Below are positions 1-10,509 of a DNA stretch of 64,000 nt, in pieces. How positions within the stretch are numbered: the first letter of the stretch is position 1; each line of letters begins with the position of its first letter. Source of the DNA: Chloroflexota bacterium. Lineage in GTDB: Bacteria > Chloroflexota > UBA11872. The notes under the pieces are model-generated. The model ran no database searches, had not been told where the DNA came from, and saw nothing but the letters and a program-made list of their open reading frames with translations. The position numbers and the translations under genes are program-made. The stretch spans positions 150,155 to 214,154 of the forward strand of contig JAPOWQ010000025.1 of the NCBI GenBank assembly GCA_026707585.1, written 5' to 3'.

Positions 1-2
1 GC

Positions 3-935
3 GGCGCCAACGTCACCATTCGCCGCCCCCAGCGCGGTTCCAAGCGCCGCCTCGTCGAGATGGCCACCCGCAATGCCGCCGAGACCCTGAACCTGGAGCG
101 CACGGCCTGGCTCAACAGCGAGCGCAAGCGCCGCCAGGCCCTCCTCGAGATTGGCGTCGCCCTCGACCTCCCCCGCCTGCCCCGACGCATCGAGTGCTAC
201 GACATCTCTCACATCCAGGGATCCCTGGCCGTCGGCTCCCTGGTTGTCTTTGAGGACGGCATCGCACGCAACGGCAAATACCGCCGGTTCAAGGTCCGAG
301 CCGCCCCCGGCAACGACGACTTCGCCTCTCTCCGCGAAGTTCTCCGCCGCCGTCTGAGCCGGTACGCCGAAGAGACCGACGCCGCGGCCGCCTCGGGCCA
401 GGCCCCGCGCGCTCTTGCCGAAGTGCCGATTAGCGGATTCGACCCCGATACCCAGCTACCCGACATCGCCCAGCCCACCGCCGGCTCCAGCAAGGAATGG
501 GGCGTCACCCCCGATCTCCTGCTGATCGACGGCGGCAAGGGCCAGCTGGGGGCCGCCCTGGAGGTGTACCAGCAGTTGGGCCTTGACTGTTCCAGCCTCC
601 CGCTGGCCGCTATCGCCAAGCGACGCGAAGAGCTCTACCTCCCCAACCGCTCCGGGCCGGTGCTCATGCCGGTGGACGGCCCCGGCCTCCACCTCATCCA
701 GCAGATCCGCGACGAAGCCCACCGCTTCGCCGTCAGCTTCCACATCAAGCTCCGCACCGCCCGCGGCCGCCGCTCCATCCTCGACGAAATCCCCGGCATC
801 GGCCCCAAGCGCAAGCGCAACCTCCTGCGAACCTTCGGCTCCCTCAAGCGCATCCGCGCCGCCTCACTTGACGACCTCACCGCCGTGGACGGCATGACTG
901 CCGCCAGCGCCAAGGCCCTCAAGGAATCCCTCTAG
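3..935 (+). CDS. uvrC: UvrABC excinuclease subunit C, C-terminal part (5' end outside window)
   Basis: This is the incision subunit of UvrABC nucleotide excision repair. The frame is open from base 3, so only the last 310 residues are visible and the GIY-YIG and UvrB-binding domains lie upstream. What remains is the RNase H-like 5'-incision domain: an ECYDISHIQG motif, then LLIDGGKGQLGAA, then DEAHRFAVSFH, carrying the conserved acidic and His residues of the family. The tail (DEIPGIGPKRKRNLLRTFGS... followed by VDGMTAASAKAL) is the paired helix-hairpin-helix DNA-binding domain. A run of Ala/Pro-rich sequence in the middle (near 360-480) looks like a lineage-specific loop. The next gene is convergent, with an 88-bp gap. 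Confidence 0.96.
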   Translation, partial: GANVTIRRPQRGSKRRLVEMATRNAAETLNLERTAWLNSERKRRQALLEIGVALDLPRLPRRIECYDISHIQGSLAVGSLVVFEDGIARNGKYRRFKVRAAPGNDDFASLREVLRRRLSRYAEETDAAAASGQAPRALAEVPISGFDPDTQLPDIAQPTAGSSKEWGVTPDLLLIDGGKGQLGAALEVYQQLGLDCSSLPLAAIAKRREELYLPNRSGPVLMPVDGPGLHLIQQIRDEAHRFAVSFHIKLRTARGRRSILDEIPGIGPKRKRNLLRTFGSLKRIRAASLDDLTAVDGMTAASAKALKESL

Positions 936-1023
936 GCTCGACCGCGGGGAGCGGCGTTCGCTGGGCTATGCGCTCTTTGGTCGCTGCCCGTCCAGACTCA
1001 TGAACTCCTCCCGACTACCGCCC

Positions 1024-2331
1024 CTAGGCAAACAGCAGGTACCGCAACCACACCCAAATGGTGCCGATGATCAGGACCATGATCGTCACCGGAATCCCGT
1101 ACTTCATGAATTGGACAAACCGAATGTGGTGGCCTTCGCGCTCGGAGATACCGGCCAGGATCACGTTGGCTGATGCCCCGATGATCGTGGCGTTCCCCCC
1201 AAAGTCAGCTCCAATCGCCAGCGACCACCACAGAATGTTGTCCGGGTTCAGGCCTTCCGCCGTCAACCGTTGGACCACCGGCAGCATGGTCGCCGTATAG
1301 GGAATGTTGTCCACCACCGCCGACAGGACGGCGCTCAGCCACATGATCAGGAGAGCCGTGGCCCCCACGTTGCCCTGCGTCAGCTCGATGGTGAAATCGG
1401 CTACTGCATCGAGGACGCCCAGCACCACCAACCCGCCCACCATCATGAACAGGCCCACGAAGAAGAGCACGCTGGCCCATTCAACTTCGTTGTACACCTT
1501 ATGCACGTCCGGTCGGGTCAGAATCATCAGCAGCGCCGCGCCCGCCACCGCCACTGTCGCCGGCTCCCACCCCATCGCGCCGTGAATCAGAAAGCCAAAT
1601 ATCGTTAGCCCCAGCACGCCCAGCCCGATGTACATGCCGCGCCGGTCGGTAATGGAGTCGGCGGGGTTCAGCGTCGCCAGCGCGGCCGCACGCTCAGGAT
1701 CCGCCACTACCTGTGACCTGAACATCCAGCGCATCACAATCAGCAGAAACACCAGCGAGATCACGGCCGGCGGCGTCATGTGCGCCGCAAACACCGCAAA
1801 GTCGAGGTCGCCCGCGCTGGCAATCAGGATGTTCGGCGGGTCGCCGATCAGCGTGGCGGCGCCCCCAACGTTCGACGCCAGGATCTCCGCGATAAAGAAT
1901 GGCACCGGGTTCAGACCCAGCCGCGACGCCACGAAAATGGTGATCGGCGCGATCAGAATGACCGTGGTGACGTTGTCCAGGAACGCCGATAGCACCGCCG
2001 TAATCAGCGACAGTGCCAGCATCAGCCGCACCCCGTCGCCGCCGGTCCAGCGCGCCGCCAGGATCGCCAGCGCCTGAAACGCCCCGGTGTGCCGCACGAT
2101 CCCCGCCAGCACCATCATCCCGACCAGCAGCAGGATGACGTTCAAGTCAATGTGCTCGAACGCCTGATGCTGATTCAGAATCCCGACCATGATCATCAGC
2201 GCGCCGCCGCCCAGCGCCACTGCCGACTTGGGAACCTTGTCGCTCGCGATCAGCGCATAGGCGACAACGAATATGACGATGCCCACCACCACCAGGCCGG
2301 TCCCCGCCGCAACCGTCTCGCTTCCGTGCAT
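1024..2331 (-). CDS. ArsB/NhaD-type (SLC13-like) anion or Na+/H+ transporter
   Basis: A polytopic inner-membrane protein of 435 residues with about 11-12 hydrophobic segments. The motifs AFLDNVTTVILIAPI and GGAATLIGDPPNILIA, and their C-terminal counterparts VVDNIPYTATMLP and GGNATIIGASANVILAG, are the two inverted-repeat hairpin regions of the ion transporter superfamily that includes ArsB, NhaD and the P protein. The substrate (arsenite, carboxylate or Na+/H+) cannot be told from sequence, and no arsenic genes are nearby. I chose the ATG at 2331, just before the first membrane segment; an in-frame start at 2379 would add 16 polar residues. It stands alone, convergent with uvrC. Confidence 0.85.
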   Translation of the reverse strand: MHGSETVAAGTGLVVVGIVIFVVAYALIASDKVPKSAVALGGGALMIMVGILNQHQAFEHIDLNVILLLVGMMVLAGIVRHTGAFQALAILAARWTGGDGVRLMLALSLITAVLSAFLDNVTTVILIAPITIFVASRLGLNPVPFFIAEILASNVGGAATLIGDPPNILIASAGDLDFAVFAAHMTPPAVISLVFLLIVMRWMFRSQVVADPERAAALATLNPADSITDRRGMYIGLGVLGLTIFGFLIHGAMGWEPATVAVAGAALLMILTRPDVHKVYNEVEWASVLFFVGLFMMVGGLVVLGVLDAVADFTIELTQGNVGATALLIMWLSAVLSAVVDNIPYTATMLPVVQRLTAEGLNPDNILWWSLAIGADFGGNATIIGASANVILAGISEREGHHIRFVQFMKYGIPVTIMVLIIGTIWVWLRYLLFA

Positions 2332-2475
2332 TGGCTCAGATCGTGGCGAGCCCGTCGACGCGGGCTGCGTGACACACATTACGGCGGCGCCACAAGTCCG
2401 TGACAGCCCGCCGTGTCGCTATGGTACGCCACAACTCGGGCCGTTTCGGCGGGCCGTCACGCGGCAAGTCGGCTT

Positions 2476-3234
2476 TCAACCCTCGTCGCCCACGGCCCGT
2501 ACCACTGGTTCGGCGGCGGCCCGCAAAGCTCCCAGCGCCGTACCCATGTCTCGCATGAACTGCACGATCTCGCGCACCTCCACCGGCCAGCGCGCCAGCC
2601 CCACGATGTCCGGCCAGAGCCGCCCGCCCTGCGCCGCCGCCAGCGCCGCCACGCTGCGTGGAATGTCCCGCTCCAGCGGATCCAGCACCACGCGCACAGA
2701 CGCCGCTGGGATCCCGGCCTGCCGCGCGGCCGCCAGCATGGTTTGGGTCTCCATGTCGACTCCAATGAATCCGGACTCGCCGAGCCGACGTTTCTCCTCC
2801 GACTGCGCAAGCCTCTCAACGGCCGCCAAAGGACCAATGCGCACCGATGTCTCGGCCGCCTCCAGACCGTTCGCGATAGATGTCACCAGGTCCGGCGCCG
2901 CCAGCGTCGGGTCGGAAAACAGGGGCCCGGCCCCGCTGGCCACTAGCAGGTCGCCGGGCGCCTGCCCGGGCTGCGTGCCACCGGCCACTCCCACCATCAG
3001 CAGTGCCGCGAACCGCCGGTTCTCCAATGCGCGCGCTACCGCAACCGAACACAGCTGCGTCCCCTGCCCGGTAACCACACCGATAACTTCGACCTCGCCA
3101 AAGCGATAGTGGCGGGCGCCGGCGATTTCGGGCACGGACAGGCCCGCCTCGGCCTCGCCCACAAACGCGTTCAGTTCGGACCTGGTTGCCGCCAGTACAC
3201 CCAGCACTGGCTCGTCGCCGCCGATCGGTCGCAT
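2476..3234 (-). CDS. PNP/MTA-SAH nucleosidase-like phosphorylase
   Basis: A 252-residue protein of the purine nucleoside phosphorylase/UDP (PNP_UDP_1) superfamily. Supporting features are the N-terminal LGVLAATRSEL strand with an acidic residue, the VVTGQGTQ glycine loop, the GVAGGTQPGQAPGDLLVA phosphate/ribose-binding region, and FIGVDMETQTMLAAA, which matches the (V/D)-M-E ribose-binding signature. The nearest described groups are MTA/SAH nucleosidase, futalosine hydrolase and the HpnG-type phosphorylase of hopanoid synthesis. No menaquinone or hopanoid genes are in view, so the substrate is unassigned. The gene ends 96 bp from the transporter, and its start lies only 9 bp downstream of the stop of the upstream reverse gene, suggesting co-transcription. 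Confidence 0.7.
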   Translation of the reverse strand: MRPIGGDEPVLGVLAATRSELNAFVGEAEAGLSVPEIAGARHYRFGEVEVIGVVTGQGTQLCSVAVARALENRRFAALLMVGVAGGTQPGQAPGDLLVASGAGPLFSDPTLAAPDLVTSIANGLEAAETSVRIGPLAAVERLAQSEEKRRLGESGFIGVDMETQTMLAAARQAGIPAASVRVVLDPLERDIPRSVAALAAAQGGRLWPDIVGLARWPVEVREIVQFMRDMGTALGALRAAAEPVVRAVGDEG

Positions 3235-3243
3235 CGCCCGCAG

Positions 3244-4008
3244 TCAGCCCGCCACGAAGAACGAATGCCGTGCCGGCTGCGCCACCACCTGCTGGTAGTC
3301 CTCCACGTGCCCGACTGGCTCGCCATCGACGACGTACGGCGTCGGCCCTCGGAGCACAAACTCGGCTCGGTCGAAGCGGTTGAACACCGTGTGCGCCAGC
3401 CGCAACCAGCGCATCGGGTCAGCCTCCGACGAATCCAGATCGGCCCACAGCATCGGACCGGTATCCATCTGAAACAGCACGCGTTCCGGGTGATAGTTGA
3501 ACGTCTTGGCCGGGTACTCCAGGACCGCTCGCCGAGTGCCGCCTGCGTTTTCAATCTCCGTCTGGATCACAACCTGCGCCAGCGACTCCGCCGCCGCCAC
3601 CAGCCCCGCGTTGTCACTGGCCGGCTGCGGACTCGGTAGCGGCGTCAGCGCGTAGTCTAGTTCGAGATACCGCTCGTCAATCACCACGGGCTGCGGCCTT
3701 GGATCCGGGTCGGTCAGGTCCCGGCTGAAGCGCAACGCCCGGTCCTTGCCCTGCGCCCAGGCCAGCCGGTATTCGCCGCCCGGCTGCTGGATGCAGGAAT
3801 CGTCTCTATACATCCACTCCGTGCGGCACGGCGCGATCAGGTAAAACTCCTCATCCGTCCCGCTGGTCGAATCGACCAGGCGCGCCCGCGCATCCAGCAA
3901 GATACGCACGCTGTTCCCGTACGGCATGTGCCCGGGCGTCCGCAGGTCGGACGTGGCAGGGGCGGTTGTCCAGCGCAGATAGGATCGGCTGTAGTCCAGC
4001 GGGTACAT
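3244..4008 (-). CDS. Conserved hypothetical protein, 254 aa
   Basis: I do not recognise a family. The protein is soluble-looking, with no signal peptide or membrane segment. Aromatic and acidic residues are scattered through beta-rich stretches (for example FYLIAPCRTEWMYRDD and RRAVLEYPAKTFNYHPERV), and there is a central Pro/Ser-rich linker near residues 120-135. It lies 9 bp upstream of the nucleosidase-like gene on the same strand, so the two probably form a short operon. A TATAGT-like -10 box lies at about 4032-4037 on the same strand, just upstream of the start. Codon use matches the neighbours, supporting a real gene. Confidence 0.6.
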   Translation of the reverse strand: MYPLDYSRSYLRWTTAPATSDLRTPGHMPYGNSVRILLDARARLVDSTSGTDEEFYLIAPCRTEWMYRDDSCIQQPGGEYRLAWAQGKDRALRFSRDLTDPDPRPQPVVIDERYLELDYALTPLPSPQPASDNAGLVAAAESLAQVVIQTEIENAGGTRRAVLEYPAKTFNYHPERVLFQMDTGPMLWADLDSSEADPMRWLRLAHTVFNRFDRAEFVLRGPTPYVVDGEPVGHVEDYQQVVAQPARHSFFVAG

Positions 4009-4121
4009 GGCAACTCCGAATCGCGCGACCGTCTGACTATAGTGCGCGCCTCAGGCGGCTACGGTGTCGAGGAACGCCGCGCCCGCGGCGGACCGTCAGT
4101 TCAGGGTGAGGTGCGTCAACC

Positions 4122-4508
4122 CTACCCGGGCACCCGCGGCATCGCCTGCAGTGTCGCCCCCACGTCCACGCTGCACGAGCCGCGACTATAGGCTCCGTCA
4201 AAGTGCTCACACTGCCAGCCGGCCTGCGCGGTCCCGGCCAGGTTGCACGCCTCCATCAGCCCGGCCGACGCACCGCCTGGCGCTACCACCGGCATCCCGA
4301 GGTACTGGCCGCCAAAGAAGTCGCACCCGGCCTTGAGTTCACGCGCGTTCGGAACGCGCGTCTCAAACCGCTTAATCTCGTTCGCATGCTCCGCGTTCTC
4401 AATCTGGAATCGGATGCCCACCACGATCAGCGCAACCAGCCCCAACACCACGACCACGCTGAAAATGCGCAGCCCGTTGCGAATAATGAAAGGTTCTCGT
4501 TCAATCAT
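4122..4508 (-). CDS. Small membrane-anchored hypothetical protein
   Basis: 128 residues. One transmembrane helix is predicted at about residues 14-33 (LRIFSVVVVLGLVALIVVGI) after a short N-terminus containing basic residues. The extracytoplasmic domain has four cysteines in GCDFFG, EACNLAG, WQCEHF and GSCSVD contexts, so it may be held by disulfides. The family is not recognised. It is flanked on the same strand by the DUF3105 gene upstream and the hypothetical gene at 3244-4008 downstream, with gaps of about 95-115 bp. Confidence 0.5.
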   Translation of the reverse strand: MIEREPFIIRNGLRIFSVVVVLGLVALIVVGIRFQIENAEHANEIKRFETRVPNARELKAGCDFFGGQYLGMPVVAPGGASAGLMEACNLAGTAQAGWQCEHFDGAYSRGSCSVDVGATLQAMPRVPG

Positions 4509-4602
4509 CCAGGAGCGCTCCGAACGCGTTCTGAGGCCGTCGTCGGTTCACACACCATAGGCGATTGCGGCCGGTTGCTTCCAATGAATTGTCCGGAGTA
4601 GC

Positions 4603-5223
4603 TCACGGCGCTCGCTCAGGTCCCCGGTCCAGAAACTCCTTGTAGAAGCGCTCGATCCGCCCCGCGTCGAACTCGTCGAACGGCTCCTGCCAGTTCCACG
4701 CGATCAGCATGAACCGTGAGCCCAAGTCACCCTCGTACGGCGTGGCCAGCAGCTTCACCTCGCCGAACGCGCCGTCCGGCAGCGACGCATAGACCTGGTT
4801 GATGTCGGACCTGACCTGCTCACAGTCGTCGGTGCAGGTGTACAGCAGGACGATCGCCCCGTGCTCCAGGTTGTGGACCCAATATCCGGGGTTTACGGGT
4901 TCGTCAAACACCCCGTACCGCGACCAGACCGGGTAGTGGTCGCCAGATGCCGGCGGATCGGCCTCGTGCTCAACGACGCTACCCTCCGCCACGTGCTGTC
5001 GGCCTTCGTTCTCGACTCGGATGCGTTGCGGCGCGTCGGTCTCCGGCCCGCGCCCCAGCGCCATCACCAGCATCGCCAGCGCCGCGACCACGCCGGCCCC
5101 GAGCACCGTCAATCCGGCCAGCCGCAGTCGCCGCATCGTGCGCGCGGCCCGCTGGCGTTCCTCGCGGGCGGCGCGCCGACGCGCGCGTCGGGCCTGGGCG
5201 GCTGATGGTCCGGTAGTGCTCAT
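4603..5223 (-). CDS. DUF3105 family membrane-anchored protein
   Basis: 206 residues. There is a very basic N-terminus (RRARRRAAREERQRAAR), one membrane helix at about residues 33-57, then an extracytoplasmic domain. That domain contains the PPASGDHYPVWSRYGVFDEP and WVHNLEHGAIVLLYTC segments diagnostic of DUF3105. The function of the family is unknown. The conserved His and Cys residues (HNLEHG, CTDDCEQ) suggest metal or redox chemistry, but that is inference. The gene is divergent from gnd, with 83 bp between the starts. Confidence 0.75.
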   Translation of the reverse strand: MSTTGPSAAQARRARRRAAREERQRAARTMRRLRLAGLTVLGAGVVAALAMLVMALGRGPETDAPQRIRVENEGRQHVAEGSVVEHEADPPASGDHYPVWSRYGVFDEPVNPGYWVHNLEHGAIVLLYTCTDDCEQVRSDINQVYASLPDGAFGEVKLLATPYEGDLGSRFMLIAWNWQEPFDEFDAGRIERFYKEFLDRGPERAP

Positions 5224-5306
5224 GGTGTCGACCTCAATCTTGCCAAAGCCGCCGCTACGCCGGTCGAATACGCCAGAATAGACCGTCGCTCTTCCCGGAG
5301 CCTGCC

Positions 5307-6743
<1,437 letters not shown>

Positions 6744-6753
6744 CCGGAGGGAC

Positions 6754-7239
6754 CTACGTCCGCTGCGAGATGTGGCGGCGCAGCAGTGGCAGGATCGCCT
6801 GCTGCTGCGGGTGGTTCAGGTAGAGCGACACGCCACCGCGCTCAGTTCGGCGCAGCTGCACGATGCCACCGGCCCGGCGATACGAGTCGAAGCTCTCCCA
6901 GGCCCAGAAGGCGCCCGTGTGCAGCCCTACCCCCTGGTCGGTGAAGTAGTACCGCACCGGAAACAGCAGCCATCCGGCCACCAGCAGCAGCGAAACCACG
7001 TCGGCGCCCTCGGTCGTCCACGTCCCCGGCAGCAGCCGCACCCCCAGGAATATCCCCAGGATCAGCAGCAAGTGCCAGCGGTACAGCAGGATGCGTGCCC
7101 GAAACGAGGTCCGCAGTTGCATCACTTCGCGCCCCGGCCGCGGGCGCGCCCACGGATTGATCGCGCCGCTAACCATCGCGCCATACACCAAGGCGGCCAA
7201 CGCAACGGTCGCATATCGAGTCAGGTCAGACGCGTCCAA
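6754..7239 (-). CDS. Small membrane protein with PH-like C-terminal domain
   Basis: 161 residues. Three or four hydrophobic segments occupy roughly residues 8-27, 50-66 and 78-96. They are followed by a beta-rich domain (YYFTDQGVGLHTGAFWAWESF... LYLNHPQQQAILPLL) that reads like the bacterial PH-like domains of YdbT/DUF5673-type membrane proteins. The fold call is by pattern only. It is convergent with gnd with a 10-bp gap. A 270-bp stretch upstream (7240-7509) shows no supported gene. Confidence 0.5.
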   Translation of the reverse strand: MDASDLTRYATVALAALVYGAMVSGAINPWARPRPGREVMQLRTSFRARILLYRWHLLLILGIFLGVRLLPGTWTTEGADVVSLLLVAGWLLFPVRYYFTDQGVGLHTGAFWAWESFDSYRRAGGIVQLRRTERGGVSLYLNHPQQQAILPLLRRHISQRT

Positions 7240-7509
7240 GAGTCTGCTCCCAACGTCTGCTGGTGGCCTCCCGCGATGCTATCAGGACCATGTCGAGGCA
7301 CGCTTCACTCCGAAATCGGCTGCCGACCCACGCCGCCTGCAGACCTTGCCGGCCCGGGTCGCCGCCTCCAATCAACACAGGCCCCACACCGCCCTGGATG
7401 GCTCACCGTCGGTGCCGCCAGAATTAGATCAGGCTCGGGGCGTTACGAGCGAACCGGGATTGGAGACGATCGGCTCGGCCTCGCGCTGAGAAAGAGACGC
7501 TCGTGCTCG

Positions 7510-8265
7510 TCAGACTCTTGCATCCACGCGACGTCTGCCGATTGTCTCCGTAGCACCCCCAAACAGCAGGAGCTGACGCCGGTCGCTGCGGAGCTCCCAA
7601 CCGCCGCGACTGGTCAGGTCATCCGTCTCCCAGCGAGCAACCGCGCGTCGCCAGTCGCCGCCGGCTGTCGGCGTGAACGCGCCGAGGTAGGCCACGTAGC
7701 GTCCCAGCCGGCCGTCCCAAAACGCCATGTTCTGCCTGTCGCCGGCGAGGTCGATGCCATTGCACCCGGGTTCGCGGAACGTGAAGCCGTCGCTCGAGCT
7801 GAAGACCCCGTACCGGGTGGATCCAATCTCCGGCTCGAGGTTCAGGCCAAGAGTCTTGAATCGGTGCTCCGGCGCCGCCGTGGGATCGAGAAAGACGTTG
7901 GCCCGATGGGGCTTGGGCGGAATCAGGTAATTGTCGGTGCGACCGCTGAACGTCACCAGGGCCAGGTTCGGCTTGCGCCAGGTGCTGCCGTCGCTGGACT
8001 CGGCGTATCCGTGCCAGGGGATCCTCAATCGCTGGCGGTCCCTGCCCAGCTCGGTGGACATGTACCACATGCGGGCGCGATCGTCCTCGTCGATCGCGGT
8101 GGCGTGGAACCACAAGTGGTGCTCGCAGGCGTGGTCACGCGCAGTCGCGACGCCGCCAAGCCGCGGAGGATTGTCGCGCAGTTGCACGGGCTCGTAGCGG
8201 TCGAGGAGGCTCAGATCAGCGAACAGATGTTTGTGGGTTCGGAGTTCCACCGGTTCCTCGTCCAA
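7510..8265 (-). CDS. Glycosidase-like (five-bladed propeller) protein, probably C-terminally truncated
   Basis: 251 residues resembling the N-terminal half of secreted or cytosolic GH32/GH43-like propeller proteins. Typical strings are DRARMWYMSTE, GYAESSDGSTWRKPNL, ANVFLDPTAAPEHRFK and YGVFSSSDGFTFRE. Related proteins are usually about 450 residues or more. Here the last ~35 residues (after GRYVAYLGAFT) turn Arg-rich and lose the pattern, suggesting truncation by a frameshift or deletion. The TTG start at 8265 is well supported by a GGAGG Shine-Dalgarno ending 7 bases upstream. There is no signal peptide. The gene is isolated and divergent from yebC. Confidence 0.55.
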   Translation of the reverse strand: MDEEPVELRTHKHLFADLSLLDRYEPVQLRDNPPRLGGVATARDHACEHHLWFHATAIDEDDRARMWYMSTELGRDRQRLRIPWHGYAESSDGSTWRKPNLALVTFSGRTDNYLIPPKPHRANVFLDPTAAPEHRFKTLGLNLEPEIGSTRYGVFSSSDGFTFREPGCNGIDLAGDRQNMAFWDGRLGRYVAYLGAFTPTAGGDWRRAVARWETDDLTSRGGWELRSDRRQLLLFGGATETIGRRRVDARV

Positions 8266-8533
8266 GCAGATGCCTCCTCAGACGATCACAGCGGCGAACA
8301 GTTGGTCCAGGTAGCCCGGATAATGCAGATCCGCAACACCCGCCGGAACCGGGGCGTGGCTCCGTGAGGCGGCGTAGGTGGTTGACTTCCATAACATCCG
8401 CAAGGCGCTTATCGAATCCCAGTCGGCGCATCCGACGTATCGGTGAGGCGTCCGTCTCGCCCTCGTCCTCCACCCAGAGGGTCGACCCCTGTGTCGAACT
8501 CTCGCCGGAAGCAGCCGTCCCAGCCCCCTGTCC

Positions 8534-8539
8534 TATACT
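8534..8539 (+). promoter_or_regulatory. Candidate -10 box (TATACT) for yebC-ruvCAB
   Basis: A TATACT hexamer in the context CCTATACTCGCG lies 36 bases before the yebC ATG. The same hexamer with similar flanks recurs upstream of thyX, argS, cmk and htrA in this window. No convincing -35 box is seen. Confidence 0.4.
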
Positions 8540-8575
8540 CGCGAACCAGGTGAATTTCTTGATGTCCCAACCCTG

Positions 8576-9328
8576 ATGGCCGGCCATTCCAAGTGGGCGC
8601 AGATCAAGCGCCAAAAGGCCGTCACCGACGCCAGGCGCGGCCAGCTCTTCACCAAGCTCGGGCGCGATCTCACCATTGCCGCCCAGCAGGGCGGCCCCGA
8701 CCCGAGCGGCAACTTTCGGCTTGAGCAGGCCATGGCCAAGGCCAAGGCCGCCAACATGCCCAAGCACAACATCGCGCGTGCCATCCAGCGCGGCGTCGGC
8801 GGCGCATCCGGGGGCGGGCAGCTCGAGGAACTGCTCTACGAAGGCTACGCCGTCGACGGGGCCGGACTGCTGATCGAAGTCGTCACCGACAATCGCAACC
8901 GCTCTGTCGCCGAGGTTCGCAACGCCCTCAGCCGTCTGGGCGGAACTCTCGCCGCCAGCGGCGCCGTCGCCTGGCAGTTCGAGACGCGCGGCGCCATCGA
9001 AATCCGCATCGACGGCCATGACCCCGAAGACCTCGAACTCGCCGCCATTGACCTCGGCGCCGTCGATGTCGAGCACACCGACGAGTCGGTCTTCATCTAC
9101 ACCGACGCAACCGACCTCGCCCGAGTCAAAACCGACCTGGCGGCCGAGGGCGCCGAGATCACCTCGGCCGAACTCACCAAGACGCCCACCACGCCGATGA
9201 CACTGGCCGACGATCGCGCCGCTCGGGTCCTGGCCATGATCGAGTCCATCGAGGACCTGGACGACGTACGTCGCGTCCACACCACCCTCGAACTCAGCGA
9301 TACGCTGCTCGAGCGAATAAGCGCCTGA
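8576..9328 (+). CDS. yebC: YebC/PmpR family protein
   Basis: 250 residues, the standard length. The N-terminus MAGHSKWAQIKRQKAVTDA and the following FTKLGRDLTIAAQQGG are the family signature, and the three-domain layout is intact (VTDNRNRSVAEVRNALSRLGG in the middle). YebC proteins are DNA-binding regulators; some relieve ribosome stalling at proline motifs in recent literature. The position just upstream of ruvC is a widely conserved arrangement. It is probably the first gene of the ruvCAB transcription unit, 93 bp ahead of ruvC. Confidence 0.95.
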   Translation: MAGHSKWAQIKRQKAVTDARRGQLFTKLGRDLTIAAQQGGPDPSGNFRLEQAMAKAKAANMPKHNIARAIQRGVGGASGGGQLEELLYEGYAVDGAGLLIEVVTDNRNRSVAEVRNALSRLGGTLAASGAVAWQFETRGAIEIRIDGHDPEDLELAAIDLGAVDVEHTDESVFIYTDATDLARVKTDLAAEGAEITSAELTKTPTTPMTLADDRAARVLAMIESIEDLDDVRRVHTTLELSDTLLERISA

Positions 9329-9421
9329 GCTTGGCCGGTTTGCCCGCGACACCGCTACGAGGCCGGAGGCGAGGACTCTAATGCCGGGCACTTCCAGTGG
9401 CCGGATCAACGGTCGCGGCGC

Positions 9422-9922
9422 GTGCTGACGCTCGGCATCGATCCTGGTACCGCCCGCTTTGGCTTCGGTCTGGTGGAGGGCGACCGTGGCACGAAACACG
9501 TCATCCACGGCTGTCTGACGACGCGGGCCGGCCAACCGCTGGGAACGCGCCTGGCACAAATCCGCGACGGCTTGGAACCCCTCTTTAAGCGCCACCCGAT
9601 CACCGACGTCGCCATCGAGCGTCTCGGCTATGCCCGTCGCCTCACCTCGGCGGTCGACGTCTCGCACGCCATCGCCGTCGCCCACTTGGTCGCCGCCGAC
9701 CACGGTGTCCCGGTCGAGGAATACGCCCCGCGCGAAATCAAGCTGGCCGTGGCCGGCTACGGCGCCGCCGACAAGGCAAGCGTCCAGGACATGGTCCGGC
9801 GCTTCCTGGACCTCGACCGCCTGCCCCGACCCGATCATGCGGCCGACGCCCTGGCTGTGGCGATCTGCCACGTGAACTCCTACGAGGCGCGCGCCCTGGA
9901 ACGCGAAGTCGGCGTCCGGTGA
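9422..9922 (+). CDS. ruvC: Holliday junction resolvase RuvC
   Basis: A 166-residue crossover junction endodeoxyribonuclease that cuts Holliday junctions delivered by RuvAB. The catalytic acidic residues are visible: Asp7 in LGIDPGTARFG, the Glu in VAIERLGYARR, and the C-terminal pair in PDHAADALAVAICH. The start is a GTG immediately before LTLGIDPG, and no closer ATG exists. The stop overlaps the GTG of ruvA (GTGA), so translation is coupled. Confidence 0.96.
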   Translation: MLTLGIDPGTARFGFGLVEGDRGTKHVIHGCLTTRAGQPLGTRLAQIRDGLEPLFKRHPITDVAIERLGYARRLTSAVDVSHAIAVAHLVAADHGVPVEEYAPREIKLAVAGYGAADKASVQDMVRRFLDLDRLPRPDHAADALAVAICHVNSYEARALEREVGVR

Positions 9923-10509
9923 TCGCCGAACTCCACGGCAAGGTCACCGAGCGCCGCGCGGAAAGCCTGGTCGTCCTGGCTGAGGGCACCGGCATCGGCC
10001 TCGAAGTCATCGTCCCGGCCCGCTCATTGGTCGATCCGGGTGATGGGATTCACCTCTTCACCTCGCTCCACGTCGCCGCCGACGGCCCCCTGCTGACCGG
10101 CTTTGAGTCGCCCGAAGAGCTACGCGTCTTCAAGGCCCTGCTCAACGTCAACGGCGTCGGGCCTCGCATGGCCGTGCGCGTGCTCTCCACCCACCCCGCC
10201 GGCCGCATCTACGAGGCCCTCGACCAGGAAGACCCCAAGCCCTTCCAGGCTGTCTCAGGCATTGGCGCTCGCACCGCCAACCGCATCATCCTGGAACTGC
10301 GCGGCAAGCTGGTTCCTGAAGACAGGGCCCCAGCCGAAGCGGAGCAAGACGAAAGCACCCACGAAGTGCTGGAAGCCCTCCTCGGCCTCGGCTACACCCG
10401 CACCGAGGCCACCATCGCGCTCAATCAGACCGTCGGCGAAGTCATGTCCGTCGAAGCCCGCATCGCCGCCGCCTTGCGTGACCTTGGCTCCCGAGGCCGT
10501 CCCGCATGA
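9919..10509 (+). CDS. ruvA: Holliday junction DNA helicase subunit RuvA
   Basis: 196 residues. The N-terminal OB fold starts [13 protein letters not shown]. The tandem helix-hairpin-helix region contains [17 protein letters not shown] and [20 protein letters not shown], and the C-terminal domain III ([17 protein letters not shown]) contacts RuvB. RuvA tetramers hold the four-way junction while RuvB drives branch migration. The start GTG overlaps the ruvC stop and the end overlaps ruvB (ATGA). Confidence 0.96.
   Translation: MIAELHGKVTERRAESLVVLAEGTGIGLEVIVPARSLVDPGDGIHLFTSLHVAADGPLLTGFESPEELRVFKALLNVNGVGPRMAVRVLSTHPAGRIYEALDQEDPKPFQAVSGIGARTANRIILELRGKLVPEDRAPAEAEQDESTHEVLEALLGLGYTRTEATIALNQTVGEVMSVEARIAAALRDLGSRGRPA

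Noticed and set aside
8216..9871. 551-residue reverse frame over yebC and ruvC
   Set aside because: Antisense shadow of two well-known genes.
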